This document shows, piece by piece, positions 1 to 8,219 of a DNA stretch of 64,000 nt (the stretch's first letter is position 1; every line of letters starts with the position of its first letter). Under the pieces are notes generated by a model. The model had not been told where the DNA came from. It saw nothing but the letters and a program-made list of their open reading frames with translations, and searched no databases. The position numbers and the translations under genes were made by a program. This DNA is from Spirosoma arboris (lineage in GTDB: Bacteria > Bacteroidota > Bacteroidia > Cytophagales > Spirosomataceae), in NCBI RefSeq assembly GCF_009754945.1, contig NZ_WPIN01000002.1:248001-312000 (forward strand), in the 5' to 3' direction.

Positions 1-290
1 TGCTGGTATTTGTCCTTTATTTCTCTTAGGCTCTCATACTCAGATTTAGAAATCTGAATTATTTCTTCACTTGCTTCTTTATTTGGTATTGCTGCGTCTA
101 CAAGCAACTCCTCCTCTGTAATACCCAATGCCTGGACAAGCAACTTTAGATGGCTTTTGGTCTTTATAATGCCTTCATTCAAAATCTTGCTGACTGTTCG
201 TCGGCTAACTCCTATTTGGTCAGCCAATTGACCGATCGTCAAATTTTTCCTCTTTAACAGCAAAAAAAGTTTAGGGCCGTCAATATTCAT
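1..290 (-). CDS. XRE-type helix-turn-helix regulator, C-terminus cut by window edge
   Basis: The reverse strand opens with ATG at 290 and stays open to the window edge, giving about 96 residues. Residues 15-40 form a lambda-repressor-like helix-turn-helix (LTIGQLADQIGVSRRTVSKI), followed by the KLLVQALGITEEEL ending usual for XRE domains. The remaining part is charged and may be the start of a dimerisation region. It is divergent from the small gene at 442, with 150 bp between them that carry repeated words. That layout is typical of a repressor guarding the lytic or transfer genes of a mobile element. The domain call is firm; the role as element repressor is inferred from position. Confidence 0.85.
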   Translation of the reverse strand, partial: MNIDGPKLFLLLKRKNLTIGQLADQIGVSRRTVSKILNEGIIKTKSHLKLLVQALGITEEELLVDAAIPNKEASEEIIQISKSEYESLREIKDKYQ

Positions 291-299
291 TAGTCCTGA

Positions 300-441
300 T
301 AAACAGATGGTTATACATTTTATAAGTCAAAATGAGAAAATATGATTGAGAAAATTTGCTCATATAGGAAAATCAAGCATATCTTAGCGTCATAAAGACG
401 TAGCAATCATAGCGATTTAGCGTCATTAATCGCAAGGGTAG
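300..441. promoter_or_regulatory. Divergent control region with two pairs of direct repeats
   Basis: Between the XRE regulator (minus) and the first plus-strand gene. TGAGAAAAT occurs at 333-341 and 347-355, 14 bp apart. TTAGCGTCAT occurs at 384-393 and 417-426, 33 bp apart. Such pairs are the expected form of operators for a small repressor. The repeats are seen directly; the operator role is inferred. Confidence 0.5.
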
Positions 442-678
442 ATGAAAAAAACTTATGAAGGTTTAACGGAGCGATTCCGGGTAGCCTACTTCAATCGCAT
501 TCCCTACAAAATGCGGAATGGTGTCAAAGCCAGGTTCTGTGAAGAATTCGGAATTACCGAAGACACATTTGGTCATAAGCTATCAGGAGGTAATAGCACC
601 ACCATGACGGAAACAGAGTGCAAATGGATGGAAGAGGTCAATCCATTAGAACCGGCTAAAGCAGTTGCACAATCATGA
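442..678 (+). CDS. Small basic protein, first gene of the plus-strand element unit
   Basis: Predicted 78-residue soluble protein without a family I recognise. It has a basic first half, a segment that could be a helix-turn-helix (residues 33-50, EEFGITEDTFGHKLSGGN) and an acidic end. Small proteins of this kind placed opposite an XRE repressor are often Cro/CII-like early regulators of phages and integrative elements, so a DNA-binding role is possible but only inferred. The start ATG at 442 follows the repeat-rich control region and no better start is seen. The stop overlaps a short ATG frame at 675. Confidence 0.6.
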   Translation: MKKTYEGLTERFRVAYFNRIPYKMRNGVKARFCEEFGITEDTFGHKLSGGNSTTMTETECKWMEEVNPLEPAKAVAQS

Positions 679-727
679 ATACGTCATTAAAAACCGAAAA
701 CATGGCTGGAACAATGACTCAACTTAT

Positions 728-901
728 ATGGCCAAGAAACGCGCAAAACGAAGGTTAATCCCAGAGGCGGGTGAAGTGAACCCCACTTATACGTTTATTG
801 ACGACCAGCTTACTTGGCTTGATTTTGAATTATTTTTTAAGCCCCTGGCAACTCGGTTGTCAACATCACCTGATGATAATAAACGCCCTCCTTCTGTTTG
901 A
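728..901 (+). CDS. Doubtful small protein
   Basis: A 57-residue frame starting with ATG at 728 (MAKKRAKRR) is basic at its start and has an acidic, aromatic middle (FIDDQLTWLDFELFF) that looks protein-like. An upstream ATG at 665 would extend it but overlaps the previous gene. Its last 65 bp run into the 3' end of the opposite gene at 837-1253, which lowers confidence. No family is recognised. Confidence 0.3.
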   Translation: MAKKRAKRRLIPEAGEVNPTYTFIDDQLTWLDFELFFKPLATRLSTSPDDNKRPPSV

Positions 902-1253
902 TGCGAAGTTGAGTTAAGTATATGGCATGCAGAGCCTTAGGGGTAAAGACGTCAGCAAAAACAGAAAAATGCTGTCTGATATCAACGTCAAAATGAATGA
1001 AGGCCATACGGGGGTTATGCAGGGCTCCTTCGAATTGCAAAACGACGACGTAGGCACCCCGGTGGTAAACAACAGATGGTAGAAGTGAAAGTCGGGAATT
1101 GTCGATTAATTGATTGGGGTCCTCGCCAGTCTGCTCAAGATTATAAGCAACTCGGATTGGGTCATGTGTATAGCCGCCAATCTCAGGGGATAACAGAACA
1201 TCAACAGACTGATAAACTGTCTGTGGAGCATAATCTGAATGATTAATAGCCAT
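837..1253 (-). CDS. Conserved-looking hypothetical protein, 138 residues
   Basis: The reverse frame from ATG at 1253 encodes 138 residues with balanced composition and alternating hydrophobic segments suggesting a beta-rich small domain (YVVVLQFEGAL, MAFIHFDVDI). No signal peptide, membrane segment or recognisable motif is seen. It is the only reverse gene between the left repressor and 8.8 kb, and is divergent from the gene at 1376 across a region holding a 9-bp inverted repeat. Function unknown. Confidence 0.55.
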   Translation of the reverse strand: MAINHSDYAPQTVYQSVDVLLSPEIGGYTHDPIRVAYNLEQTGEDPNQLIDNSRLSLLPSVVYHRGAYVVVLQFEGALHNPRMAFIHFDVDIRQHFSVFADVFTPKALHAIYLTQLRIKQKEGVYYHQVMLTTELPGA

Positions 1254-1262
1254 TGGGAGTGT

Positions 1263-1309
1263 ATGGTTAGGTGTTTGACAGATTGGAAACCTGGCTCTAA
1301 CCTAACCAT
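1263..1309. repeat. Inverted repeat between divergent genes, possible operator
   Basis: ATGGTTAGG at 1263-1271 is mirrored by CCTAACCAT at 1301-1309, with a 29-nt spacer. It lies just upstream of the reverse gene (start 1253) and before the plus-strand gene at 1376, so it could be an operator or a weak hairpin. Nothing else is visible in this gap. Confidence 0.4.
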
Positions 1310-1375
1310 CGCTCCCGACAAAACCAACCAAGGTCAACTCCTATAACTCTGGCACATCGATACAGACTCCGCAAA

Positions 1376-1762
1376 ATGTTTAAGAACCTACAACAACAAG
1401 AATTAACCTCCTCAGCTATGAAATCCCATCCGCCCATTTACACCAATGCCACCAAAGAGTCGGTGTTGCTTCTTTTCAATCAAGATGTATCCTCCGCTCA
1501 CATTGCCCAGGTCCTGCACATTAGTCAGGAGACCGTCTTTGCTATCCTGGATGACACCTCAAGACAGCGGAAAGGATTGCCACCTGAAGTAATCACTCTG
1601 GATAAGCTACCGTCAATTGGTAGTCTGATTATGGACTATAAACCCGAAGCGGGTACCCTGGATCTCAACTTGCAGCTTAAAAGTGCATCGCCTTCATCAG
1701 TCGAGTGGCTCACGGCGCTCTTAGCTCAGCTACTAAACCAACCTGCCGAACCAGCTAGGTAA
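1376..1762 (+). CDS. Small protein with possible helix-turn-helix
   Basis: Predicted 128-residue protein. Residues 35-60 (SAHIAQVLHISQETVFAILD) have the spacing of a helix-turn-helix; the C-terminal half is leucine-rich and predicted helical. A second ATG at 1418 (residue 15) is equally likely as the real start because the first 14 residues are low-complexity. It begins the unbroken plus-strand series that runs to the primase-helicase. DNA binding is inferred only; family unknown. Confidence 0.55.
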   Translation: MFKNLQQQELTSSAMKSHPPIYTNATKESVLLLFNQDVSSAHIAQVLHISQETVFAILDDTSRQRKGLPPEVITLDKLPSIGSLIMDYKPEAGTLDLNLQLKSASPSSVEWLTALLAQLLNQPAEPAR

Positions 1763-1792
1763 CTCCCTCACCCTTAGTAATCCTTACGCTCG

Positions 1793-2014
1793 ATGGGCCG
1801 ACCAATTCTGACTAAGCAGATCCAGTACAATGATGGCTGCACCAATTGTGGGCGGCATGTGGTCGATCAGGAAACGCTGACGAGGGTAAAGTCGTCCGAA
1901 CTCCGGTCACTGGGTGCCCAACGGCGTATCGATGCGCACTCTCAAGATGTGTGGTGGAGCTGGCCCCGAACTTTTACTAGTTGTGACGCGTGCAACCCGG
2001 AAGCCGATGACTAA
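1793..2014 (+). CDS. Small zinc-ribbon-like protein with two CxxC knuckles
   Basis: 73 residues with CTNC at 16-19 and CDAC at 64-67, a pair of knuckles that would bind one zinc ion. Such mini zinc ribbons are frequent in phages and integrative elements as DNA-binding or protein-contact modules. Its end overlaps the start of the next gene (ATG at 2007), implying translational coupling. No enzyme motif is present and the exact role is unknown. Confidence 0.55.
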   Translation: MGRPILTKQIQYNDGCTNCGRHVVDQETLTRVKSSELRSLGAQRRIDAHSQDVWWSWPRTFTSCDACNPEADD

Positions 2015-2255
2015 TCAAGACTGCACGATGAATCTATCCTACCTACTGGATGGCTACCAAGCCGGGACATTGTGCTTACCCGATCTACAAGCTCTATTGG
2101 ACGCTCAGAAGCGGGTCAGCGCTTATTACGAGCGCCTGGCGGCCATTGGGCCACGGACCGATTTTATCACCGACCTATTGTCTTTGCTACTGGCCATGCA
2201 GGAAGCCTTTACCCAGCGAATCAACCGTCTTCATTCTTTCCACTCTCTCCAGTAA
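2007..2255 (+). CDS. Small helical protein of unknown function
   Basis: 82 residues from ATG 2007, overlapping the stop of the preceding gene by 8 bp; ATG at 2028 is an alternative. It is rich in Leu, Ala and Gln with a heptad-like run (DLQALLDAQKRVSAYYERLA), so a helical or coiled-coil protein is likely. It is followed after 4 bp by the gene at 2260. Nothing in it points to an enzyme. Confidence 0.5.
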   Translation: MTNQDCTMNLSYLLDGYQAGTLCLPDLQALLDAQKRVSAYYERLAAIGPRTDFITDLLSLLLAMQEAFTQRINRLHSFHSLQ

Positions 2256-2259
2256 CCCC

Positions 2260-3015
2260 ATGCCACTCGTTACGAAATCCTTCCGCAAGTCGTTTACACT
2301 GACTGCTAGTAAGCTCAAACCGGCTGATGCGGCTATTCTCTCCGCCGATCTGTGGCTACTGGCTAATACACCAGCCCAAACTCTGGAACAAAAAGAGAAG
2401 AAACAACGACACCTCAAACAAACCCTGGCCCTATTGGCAGACTCCCGGCTCAAAAAGAAACATGTAGTACCGACGCCCGAGCCAACTAAACAGCAATGCG
2501 TGGTTGTCCTGACCGCTGATTTGCTGACGGTCCTGGAAGGGGGCTTATCCCGGGCCATGATTGATCGACTGGAGCGTCCAGACCTGACCGCGCCGGCGCT
2601 CATCGAGGATCAGGATGAGGACTTCTACGAGTTTTCAGTGCGGGAACGGGCCATTTTTCGCTATCAACGGGCCGAACGGTTTACCCTTGATGAGTTGCTG
2701 GCGATTCAGCTGCTGCTGAATGAAGGGGATGGAAATGTGGTTGGCACGCTGGATGAATTGGATTTGCTGAGTTCCTGGGCCGAACAGGAGTTGGACTTTC
2801 TGAACCTGACCTCCCTGCCGTTTCGTCGGTTCCGGGATGCGGAGAACAACCTGATTTACCCGCCCGCCATTGACCGGGCGCTCAGTGAGTTGATTGCTCA
2901 TATTGACCAGGTGGATGATCTGGTTAAACCCATGCAGTTTTCCATCAGGAAAGGGCCCGGCTTGGGTTGGCTATTTCGGCGGAAAAAAGATTGGGAGTTA
3001 ACGATTGGAGACTGA
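2260..3015 (+). CDS. Acidic hypothetical protein upstream of the primase-helicase
   Basis: 252 residues from ATG 2260, 4 bp after the previous stop; reading upstream of this point in the same frame gives non-protein-like sequence, so 2260 is preferred. It has a basic N-terminal third with a helical stretch ending in EKKEKKQ-like residues, a middle acidic segment (EDQDEDFYEFSVRER) and a C-terminal region ending in WLFRRKKDWELTIGD. No signal peptide or catalytic motif is recognised. Position directly before the replication gene suggests an accessory replication or regulatory factor (inference). Confidence 0.6.
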   Translation: MPLVTKSFRKSFTLTASKLKPADAAILSADLWLLANTPAQTLEQKEKKQRHLKQTLALLADSRLKKKHVVPTPEPTKQQCVVVLTADLLTVLEGGLSRAMIDRLERPDLTAPALIEDQDEDFYEFSVRERAIFRYQRAERFTLDELLAIQLLLNEGDGNVVGTLDELDLLSSWAEQELDFLNLTSLPFRRFRDAENNLIYPPAIDRALSELIAHIDQVDDLVKPMQFSIRKGPGLGWLFRRKKDWELTIGD

Positions 3016-3088
3016 TGGGCGTGCTCCAGCCGGGCAACTAGTCGGGCTGGACATTTTTCCGCGACTAAGCCCCCTTAACGAACCGCCG

Positions 3089-6046
3089 ATGATTACCCCA
3101 CAAGCTATTTTTGCCCAGACCCAGGATGGTCTCGACATTATCCTCCGCTACTACCCCCAGGCCGAAGTGGGGGTAAAGCGCAAGAATGCCAAGTTTCGCA
3201 TTCGGTCTGAAACCGAAGACCCCTCCCCAAGTGCCGTACTGAGCCACTACAATGGCGTCTGGCGCGTCACGGACTTTGGTTCCGGGGAGAAGGCAATGGA
3301 TGCCATTGGTATTGTGATGAAGGAGGAAAATTGCGACTTCGCTACGGCCATCAAGCTGCTGTGTGAACACCACGGCATCACCGATGAGGAAGGCAAGCAG
3401 GCCGCCAAACTAGGCCCCACCATCAAGCAACGAGCGGCCACCGCTGACGAAGAAGAAGGCACCACCTTTATCACCAAAGAGACCTTTACCGTAGCCGAAT
3501 TGCAGACCATTTTTTCCCGTAACAGCTGGTCCTACTTGAGCCGACTCAAATACGTCGCTGGTGATGAGCCAGGGGATGAATTGGCTACCCGAAATGCACT
3601 AGCTGTCTGTCGGAAGTACCGTTTTTTTAGTTTGGAATCGTATACCCTTGTCAAAAATCGCAAGGCCACTGTCATTAGCAGTACCGAGCTATTCCCTATC
3701 TTTCTCTTCAACGAAGGAGACTGGCAGAAGATTTATAAACCCCGGGAACGGGAAGCCCAGCACCGTTTTTTCTCCATCGGCCAAAAGCCCGACCACTACG
3801 TCTTTGGCCTGGAGCAATGCCAGCGCCGGCTTGAGGAGCTGCAAAAAAATGATAAACCGGGGGATTCGGCGGAAGAAGAACCCGATACTGGCAGTCGGGA
3901 AACCCAGCTCCCGGAAATCATCATCTGCTCGGGTGGATCGGATGCCTTGAATGTAGCCGCCATGGGCTATTCAGTCGTGTGGTTCAACTCCGAAACCGTC
4001 GATCCCAAAACCATCCCCTTTGCCAAGTTTCGAAAAATGGCCGAACGGGTCTATAACCTGCCCGATCTGGACGTGACGGGCCGTAAAAAAGCCCATGAGC
4101 TGGCCCTGGAACACCTGGATCTATTTACCGCTTATTTGCCCGATGAGCTGGCCAATCGTCGTGATCTGAAGGGCAAAGCCTGCAAAGATGTCCGGGATTA
4201 TTTTAATTATTATTCGACCGAGGATTTTAAGAACCTGCTGGCCCTGGCCTTGCCCTATCGGTTCTGGGATGAAGAGCCCAGGCGCACCCGGGACGGCAAA
4301 ATCATCAAGAAGTTTGGCCGGATTCAGGCCGAATACAAGCCTAATAACCGGCGCCTGTACAACTTTTTAGCCCGCAGCGGCTTTGGCAAATTGCCCATGC
4401 CCAACTCCAAAGATGGAGAGGTATTGATTCAGGTTCTGGGCAATGTGGTGTTCAACATCGACTACAAACACATCCGGCGCTACATCGAAGGGTTCTTAGA
4501 GTCGCGCCACGCCTCGGAGGATCTATTCAACGCCTTCTACCGCTCCGACCAGGTGGGCAACAACTCGCTGGAAAATATCAAACGGGTAGCGCTCGACTTC
4601 CAGGATTACGGGAGAGATTACCAGTATCTGTTTTTTGCCAATGAGGTCTGGAAGGTCACGGCCACCGGCATCGAGGTGATCAAACACCAAAACTGTGACC
4701 GCATCGTCTGGGCCGATAAAGTGATCCAACACCGGGTCAAAAAGCTAGCGCCCATGTTCACCGTCTCCCGGAACGCTCAAACGAGCATGCCCCAGATTGA
4801 CATCCATAACCAGGACTGTCTATTCTTTCGCTACCTGATTAACACCAGCCGCGTATTCTGGAAAAAAGAGCTGGAGGAACGGCTCGGTGAGCATAGCCAG
4901 GCCTACCAGACCGATTACCTGGCTAACCACCAATGGTCGGTCGATGGACCCCTGCTGAGCCAGGAAGAACGCGCCGAGCAGCACCAACACCTGATTAACA
5001 AAATGGCTTCGCTGGGCTATCTGCTGCACCGCTACAAGGACCCCGCTACGGCTTACTGCGTCTGGGCCATGGACTACAACATGCAAAACGCGGGACAGTC
5101 CTACGGCGGGACGGGCAAGAGCCTGGCCTACGATAACTTAAAACGACTCATCCGCCAGGATTACCATAATGGGCGCAACGACCGTCTGTTCGAAAACAAT
5201 TTCATTTTTGCGCGCGTCACCAAGCACACCGATTTTCTGTTCTTTGATGATGCCTATGAGTACTTCAATTTTAAGTTTCTATTCAGCATCATCACCGGCA
5301 GCATGGACTGCGTGGCCAAAGGTGTCGATGGGTGGGTGCTGAGCAATGAGGAATCGCCCAAGCTCTGTATCACCTCCAACTTTCCCCCGCGCGATACCGA
5401 TTCGGCAACCGCCCGGCGGCTGTGGTTTACTATGTTTTCGGACTACTACCACAAGAATCCGAACGGGGAGTACCAGGAAGAACGGGACCCCAAGACCGAG
5501 TTTGGCAAGTCGTTATTCACCGATTTTACGGCGGAGGAGTGGAATTTATGTTTAAATTTCTATGCCCAGTGCATCCAGGTGTGGCTCCAGCTGGGCAAGG
5601 TCGATACGCCGGGCCAGATGGCCCGGCAGAATACCTATCGCAATAAGATGGGGGCCAGTTTCCACGCCTGGGCGGATGTGTTCTTTAACGAAGCGAATGG
5701 CCGCTTGAATGCCTACGTGCAGAAGATCTACGCCCATGAGGTCTACAAGCGGGAGTACGATCCCAAGATGTCCTCCCAAACCTTCAAGGATAAACTGCGC
5801 TACTGGTGTCTCTACAACGGCTATACGCTCGATCCGGTCGAACTGCAAAACGAAAAGCAAAAGCGGATTCTGCAAAGCGTCTATAAGCTGGAATTCCGGC
5901 AAGGTCAGTGGCTGAAGAATGACAAGCTGGAGACGGTGGAGCACCTCTACATCCAGACGCCGGGTGCCGAGCTAACCCAGGCAGGCCTGCTGCGTGATCC
6001 AAGCCCGCACATGGCCATTGACCCAACCGAAAAAATTGGTTTTTAA
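3089..6046 (+). CDS. TOPRIM primase / SF3-like helicase of a mobile element
   Basis: 985 residues from ATG 3089; the frame is open from 3005 but the extra residues do not look coding. The N-terminal 120 residues resemble the accessory region of viral primases. Around residues 276-350 a TOPRIM-like fold is visible (EIIICSGGSDALN, then DVTG), the catalytic core of DnaG-type primases. The C-terminal half carries a helicase ATPase: Walker A GGTGKS near residue 672, Walker B FLFFDDAYEY near 715, sensor CITSNFPP near 760 and a following ARRLWF arginine. This primase plus superfamily 3 helicase arrangement is used by phages, satellites and plasmids to start and unwind their own replication. It marks the region as an autonomous or formerly autonomous replicon. 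Confidence 0.85.
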   Translation: MITPQAIFAQTQDGLDIILRYYPQAEVGVKRKNAKFRIRSETEDPSPSAVLSHYNGVWRVTDFGSGEKAMDAIGIVMKEENCDFATAIKLLCEHHGITDEEGKQAAKLGPTIKQRAATADEEEGTTFITKETFTVAELQTIFSRNSWSYLSRLKYVAGDEPGDELATRNALAVCRKYRFFSLESYTLVKNRKATVISSTELFPIFLFNEGDWQKIYKPREREAQHRFFSIGQKPDHYVFGLEQCQRRLEELQKNDKPGDSAEEEPDTGSRETQLPEIIICSGGSDALNVAAMGYSVVWFNSETVDPKTIPFAKFRKMAERVYNLPDLDVTGRKKAHELALEHLDLFTAYLPDELANRRDLKGKACKDVRDYFNYYSTEDFKNLLALALPYRFWDEEPRRTRDGKIIKKFGRIQAEYKPNNRRLYNFLARSGFGKLPMPNSKDGEVLIQVLGNVVFNIDYKHIRRYIEGFLESRHASEDLFNAFYRSDQVGNNSLENIKRVALDFQDYGRDYQYLFFANEVWKVTATGIEVIKHQNCDRIVWADKVIQHRVKKLAPMFTVSRNAQTSMPQIDIHNQDCLFFRYLINTSRVFWKKELEERLGEHSQAYQTDYLANHQWSVDGPLLSQEERAEQHQHLINKMASLGYLLHRYKDPATAYCVWAMDYNMQNAGQSYGGTGKSLAYDNLKRLIRQDYHNGRNDRLFENNFIFARVTKHTDFLFFDDAYEYFNFKFLFSIITGSMDCVAKGVDGWVLSNEESPKLCITSNFPPRDTDSATARRLWFTMFSDYYHKNPNGEYQEERDPKTEFGKSLFTDFTAEEWNLCLNFYAQCIQVWLQLGKVDTPGQMARQNTYRNKMGASFHAWADVFFNEANGRLNAYVQKIYAHEVYKREYDPKMSSQTFKDKLRYWCLYNGYTLDPVELQNEKQKRILQSVYKLEFRQGQWLKNDKLETVEHLYIQTPGAELTQAGLLRDPSPHMAIDPTEKIGF

Positions 6047-6069
6047 CCGCTCTAAACCCTTCCTTACAT

Positions 6070-6420
6070 GTGGATACTGCTACGCACCCTGCTGATCTCG
6101 TTCGTGGTCCTGCTGGCCAGTATGTGCCTTATTCTCCTGAGTTGGATGATCTCACCTTACCTGAAAAGCCGGAGGCGTCGGCGGCAGGGCCGAAGGCAGC
6201 TGAACGCTTCATTGACCTCTATTCCTGGTGGAAGAAAACCGGTCCGGAAACGACTCCATTTGTGGTGGTCGAGAAGGAACTGGAATGGACGCTAAAAGGC
6301 CCCCGTACGGCTTATCTCTGGATTTTACTGGTCGGTGATTCGAATCGTCATCGACGCTCGCTAAACGAATTTATCAAAGCCGTTGAGGCTGGCCTCATCG
6401 AAAACATCACCTACCGCTAA
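6070..6420 (+). CDS. Hypothetical protein with GTG start
   Basis: 116 residues, reading from GTG at 6070. Codon use and composition look real in this frame (charged N-terminal half, then WWKKTGPETTPFVVVEKELEW and an aromatic-basic end). A different frame starting ATG at 6068 gives a hydrophobic stretch followed by many arginines and stops early; it is judged a shadow. The gene ends 2 bp before the next start, so the two are probably co-translated. No family recognised. Confidence 0.55.
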   Translation: MDTATHPADLVRGPAGQYVPYSPELDDLTLPEKPEASAAGPKAAERFIDLYSWWKKTGPETTPFVVVEKELEWTLKGPRTAYLWILLVGDSNRHRRSLNEFIKAVEAGLIENITYR

Positions 6421-6422
6421 AT

Positions 6423-6971
6423 ATGGAAAACCTCCCCCAAACCCTTAGCCCTGACCAATTGCGCATCGGCAACTATGTCCAATTCAAGCAACAGGATCAC
6501 CAAGTTGTTCGCCTGTTGGGCCTCCACTCGTCATTGCTTTTACGGCGCCGGTTCCCGACGGAAAAAGAAACGTATTCGCTGGATCTAATTGATCTACTTA
6601 CCAAAAAGTACCATAAAGATGTACACCTTGACTTAGTGGAAGCCATCCCCCTCACGCCGACCCTGTTGCAGCGGTTAGGCTTCAATGAGCAACCGGCGGG
6701 TTCGTTTCCCACTTACCAGCAACAGGTTTACACCTGGCCCTGTGATGAGGATACCTACTGGGTGGTATGCTTCGATGGGGACGGGGTATCGCTCTGGCTC
6801 ATGCTGGATGGAGAGGAAATCTGCTTCTCAGAGATCACCAGTCTGCATCATCTGCAAAACCTGCTCTTCGAGCTAGACGACATTACCCTGCGGCTCGATT
6901 GTGATCCAGCTAGCCTGGCGGCCACTATAGCGACCCAAGCGATCAACGACTCGTCCCCATCGGGAGAATGA
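6423..6971 (+). CDS. Bacteroidota mobile-element protein of the RIGNYV / LHHLQNL type
   Basis: 182 residues. It shows the pattern of a small protein family common on Bacteroidota prophages and integrative elements: ELRIGN-like start (QLRIGNYVQF), a central IPLTPTLLQRLGF and a C-terminal LHHLQNLLFEL. I recognise the pattern from memory; the function of the family is not known. It lies 2 bp after the previous gene and belongs to the replication-side operon. The acidic, Trp/Asp-rich middle (DEDTYWVVCFDGDGVSLW) suggests a beta-rich domain. Confidence 0.7.
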   Translation: MENLPQTLSPDQLRIGNYVQFKQQDHQVVRLLGLHSSLLLRRRFPTEKETYSLDLIDLLTKKYHKDVHLDLVEAIPLTPTLLQRLGFNEQPAGSFPTYQQQVYTWPCDEDTYWVVCFDGDGVSLWLMLDGEEICFSEITSLHHLQNLLFELDDITLRLDCDPASLAATIATQAINDSSPSGE

Positions 6972-7082
6972 TGGCCCAAGCTGTTTCCCGAAAAGCGACC
7001 AAAAGACCATTAGCTGGCTTCAGTTGGGGATGTTTTCGATCATGTGTAATTTAAAGCTGGCTAAACCTTAAACAAAACCCTT

Positions 7083-7682
7083 ATGACCCCTTCCACCTCG
7101 CCTCAATGGACACCCCAGGAAATTAAATTCCTGGAAGAAAACTACGGGATCACCAGTATTATCGAACTGGCTAAACTTCTCCAGAAAGAGCCTGAGGATA
7201 TTCGGGCTATGATTGAGCAGAAAGGGCTACGGGAGTCCTTTCTAGCGGTGGATAGTGAGGATAGACGCCTCAAACTGATGATCCTGCTGCTGTTGCAGGA
7301 AAATAAGCGTTACCTGCCCAATGGGTGGCTGCTGGGCCTGGCAATGGGCCAACGAATACTCAACTCGTTGGTCCACCAACTAAAAACCGGGGACACTTGG
7401 CTGGAAGAAGTGGAAGACGAAATCAACAGTGTGCTCGATGCGATTAGTCAACTGTATGCCTTTACGCCCCTGTTGAGTGTGGGGGATAGGTTACTGGGAG
7501 CCGATCACGGGCAAGTATACCGAATCACGGGCCGGGAGTTTGTCCCCGCTGATCAGTGGATCACCTATTATTATACCTACCTCTACGGCGGTGGTGACAG
7601 TCCAGAAGAATATGACGAGGAGGATTGGCCAGAGGAAGACGAAGTGGAGGGCCTAACCAAGCTGAGGCTGCACGACAATTAA
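7083..7682 (+). CDS. Protein with N-terminal SANT/Myb-like helix-turn-helix
   Basis: 199 residues. Residues 8-50 (WTPQEIKFLEEN, then AKLLQKEPEDIRAMI) match the tryptophan-led three-helix SANT/Myb pattern. The centre has helical segments and a KOW/SH3-like stretch (LLSVGDRLLGADHGQVYRI), and the end is strongly acidic (EEYDEEDWPEEDEVE). A DNA-binding or DNA-mimic role is possible. It is the last gene before a good terminator at 7773-7807, so it closes the primase transcription unit. Confidence 0.6.
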   Translation: MTPSTSPQWTPQEIKFLEENYGITSIIELAKLLQKEPEDIRAMIEQKGLRESFLAVDSEDRRLKLMILLLLQENKRYLPNGWLLGLAMGQRILNSLVHQLKTGDTWLEEVEDEINSVLDAISQLYAFTPLLSVGDRLLGADHGQVYRITGREFVPADQWITYYYTYLYGGGDSPEEYDEEDWPEEDEVEGLTKLRLHDN

Positions 7683-7772
7683 GTGAAGCTAGCCTGGCCG
7701 TAAACATTTTGGCTGAAAAGTGGTTAGACTAGCTGTTGAATCATCATAGTGGCTGTAAAAGTTAGTTGTTTT

Positions 7773-7807
7773 AATAAAGCCCGGCTCTCGTAGAGTCGGG
7801 CTTTATT
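7773..7807 (+). terminator. Rho-independent terminator after the primase unit
   Basis: AATAAAGCCCGGCTCT (7773-7788) pairs with AGAGTCGGGCTTTATT (7792-7807) with one G-U pair and a 3-nt loop. It ends the operon that starts around 1.37 kb; the symmetry with A and T tracts would also stop reverse transcripts. Confidence 0.8.
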
Positions 7808-7838
7808 GGGTATAGTCAACGCCGTAAAGCTCACCTTT

Positions 7839-8048
7839 ATGAAGTCAGCCATTTCAGTTGGGGATCGCGTCAGCATCGAAAATACAGTGAAAGGCTTCAC
7901 CCGGAGCCGGTGTGAAGGGGTAGTCATTCGCTGGACGAGTCATGGGCGGCTGATGATCCAGCTCGACGGTGGCCAGGGAAAGCGAGCCGTCATGCCCGAA
8001 CACGTTCGCAAGCTGGCCGATGGACCGTCCCAGTCGCCGGAAACGTAG
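7839..8048 (+). CDS. Small KOW/SH3-like protein
   Basis: 69 residues from ATG 7839. ISVGDRVSIENTVKGF and RCEGVVIRWTSHGRLMIQLDGG look like a five-stranded SH3/KOW barrel, a fold used by small nucleic-acid- or ribosome-associated proteins. It is a monocistronic gene between two terminators (7773-7807 and 8131-8157). Function unknown; the fold is inferred from strand pattern. Confidence 0.5.
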   Translation: MKSAISVGDRVSIENTVKGFTRSRCEGVVIRWTSHGRLMIQLDGGQGKRAVMPEHVRKLADGPSQSPET

Positions 8049-8130
8049 GGGTAATACGCGCCTAATCAGGACGCAGCCCACCTAACTTGATCAAGCCTGC
8101 TTTCTACAATAAATACAATTCCTTATTCTC

Positions 8131-8157
8131 AAAAAGTCCTCGTCCAGAGGACTTTTT
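8131..8157 (+). terminator. Rho-independent terminator
   Basis: AAAAAGTCCTC (8131-8141), 5-nt loop, GAGGACTTTTT (8147-8157) followed by more T. It closes the small gene at 7839 and separates it from the motif-rich gap at 8.2-8.5 kb. Confidence 0.85.
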
Positions 8158-8219
8158 TGTTGCTCAACCCTACCCAGACCGTTTCTTGACAATCTTGCTT
8201 ACCAGAAAATGGGTAAAAA

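Noticed and set aside
6968..7054. 28-codon frame overlapping the stop of the gene at 6423 (MMAQAVSRKATKRPLAGF)
   Set aside because: Too short and low-information; the ATGATGA overlap alone is weak evidence.
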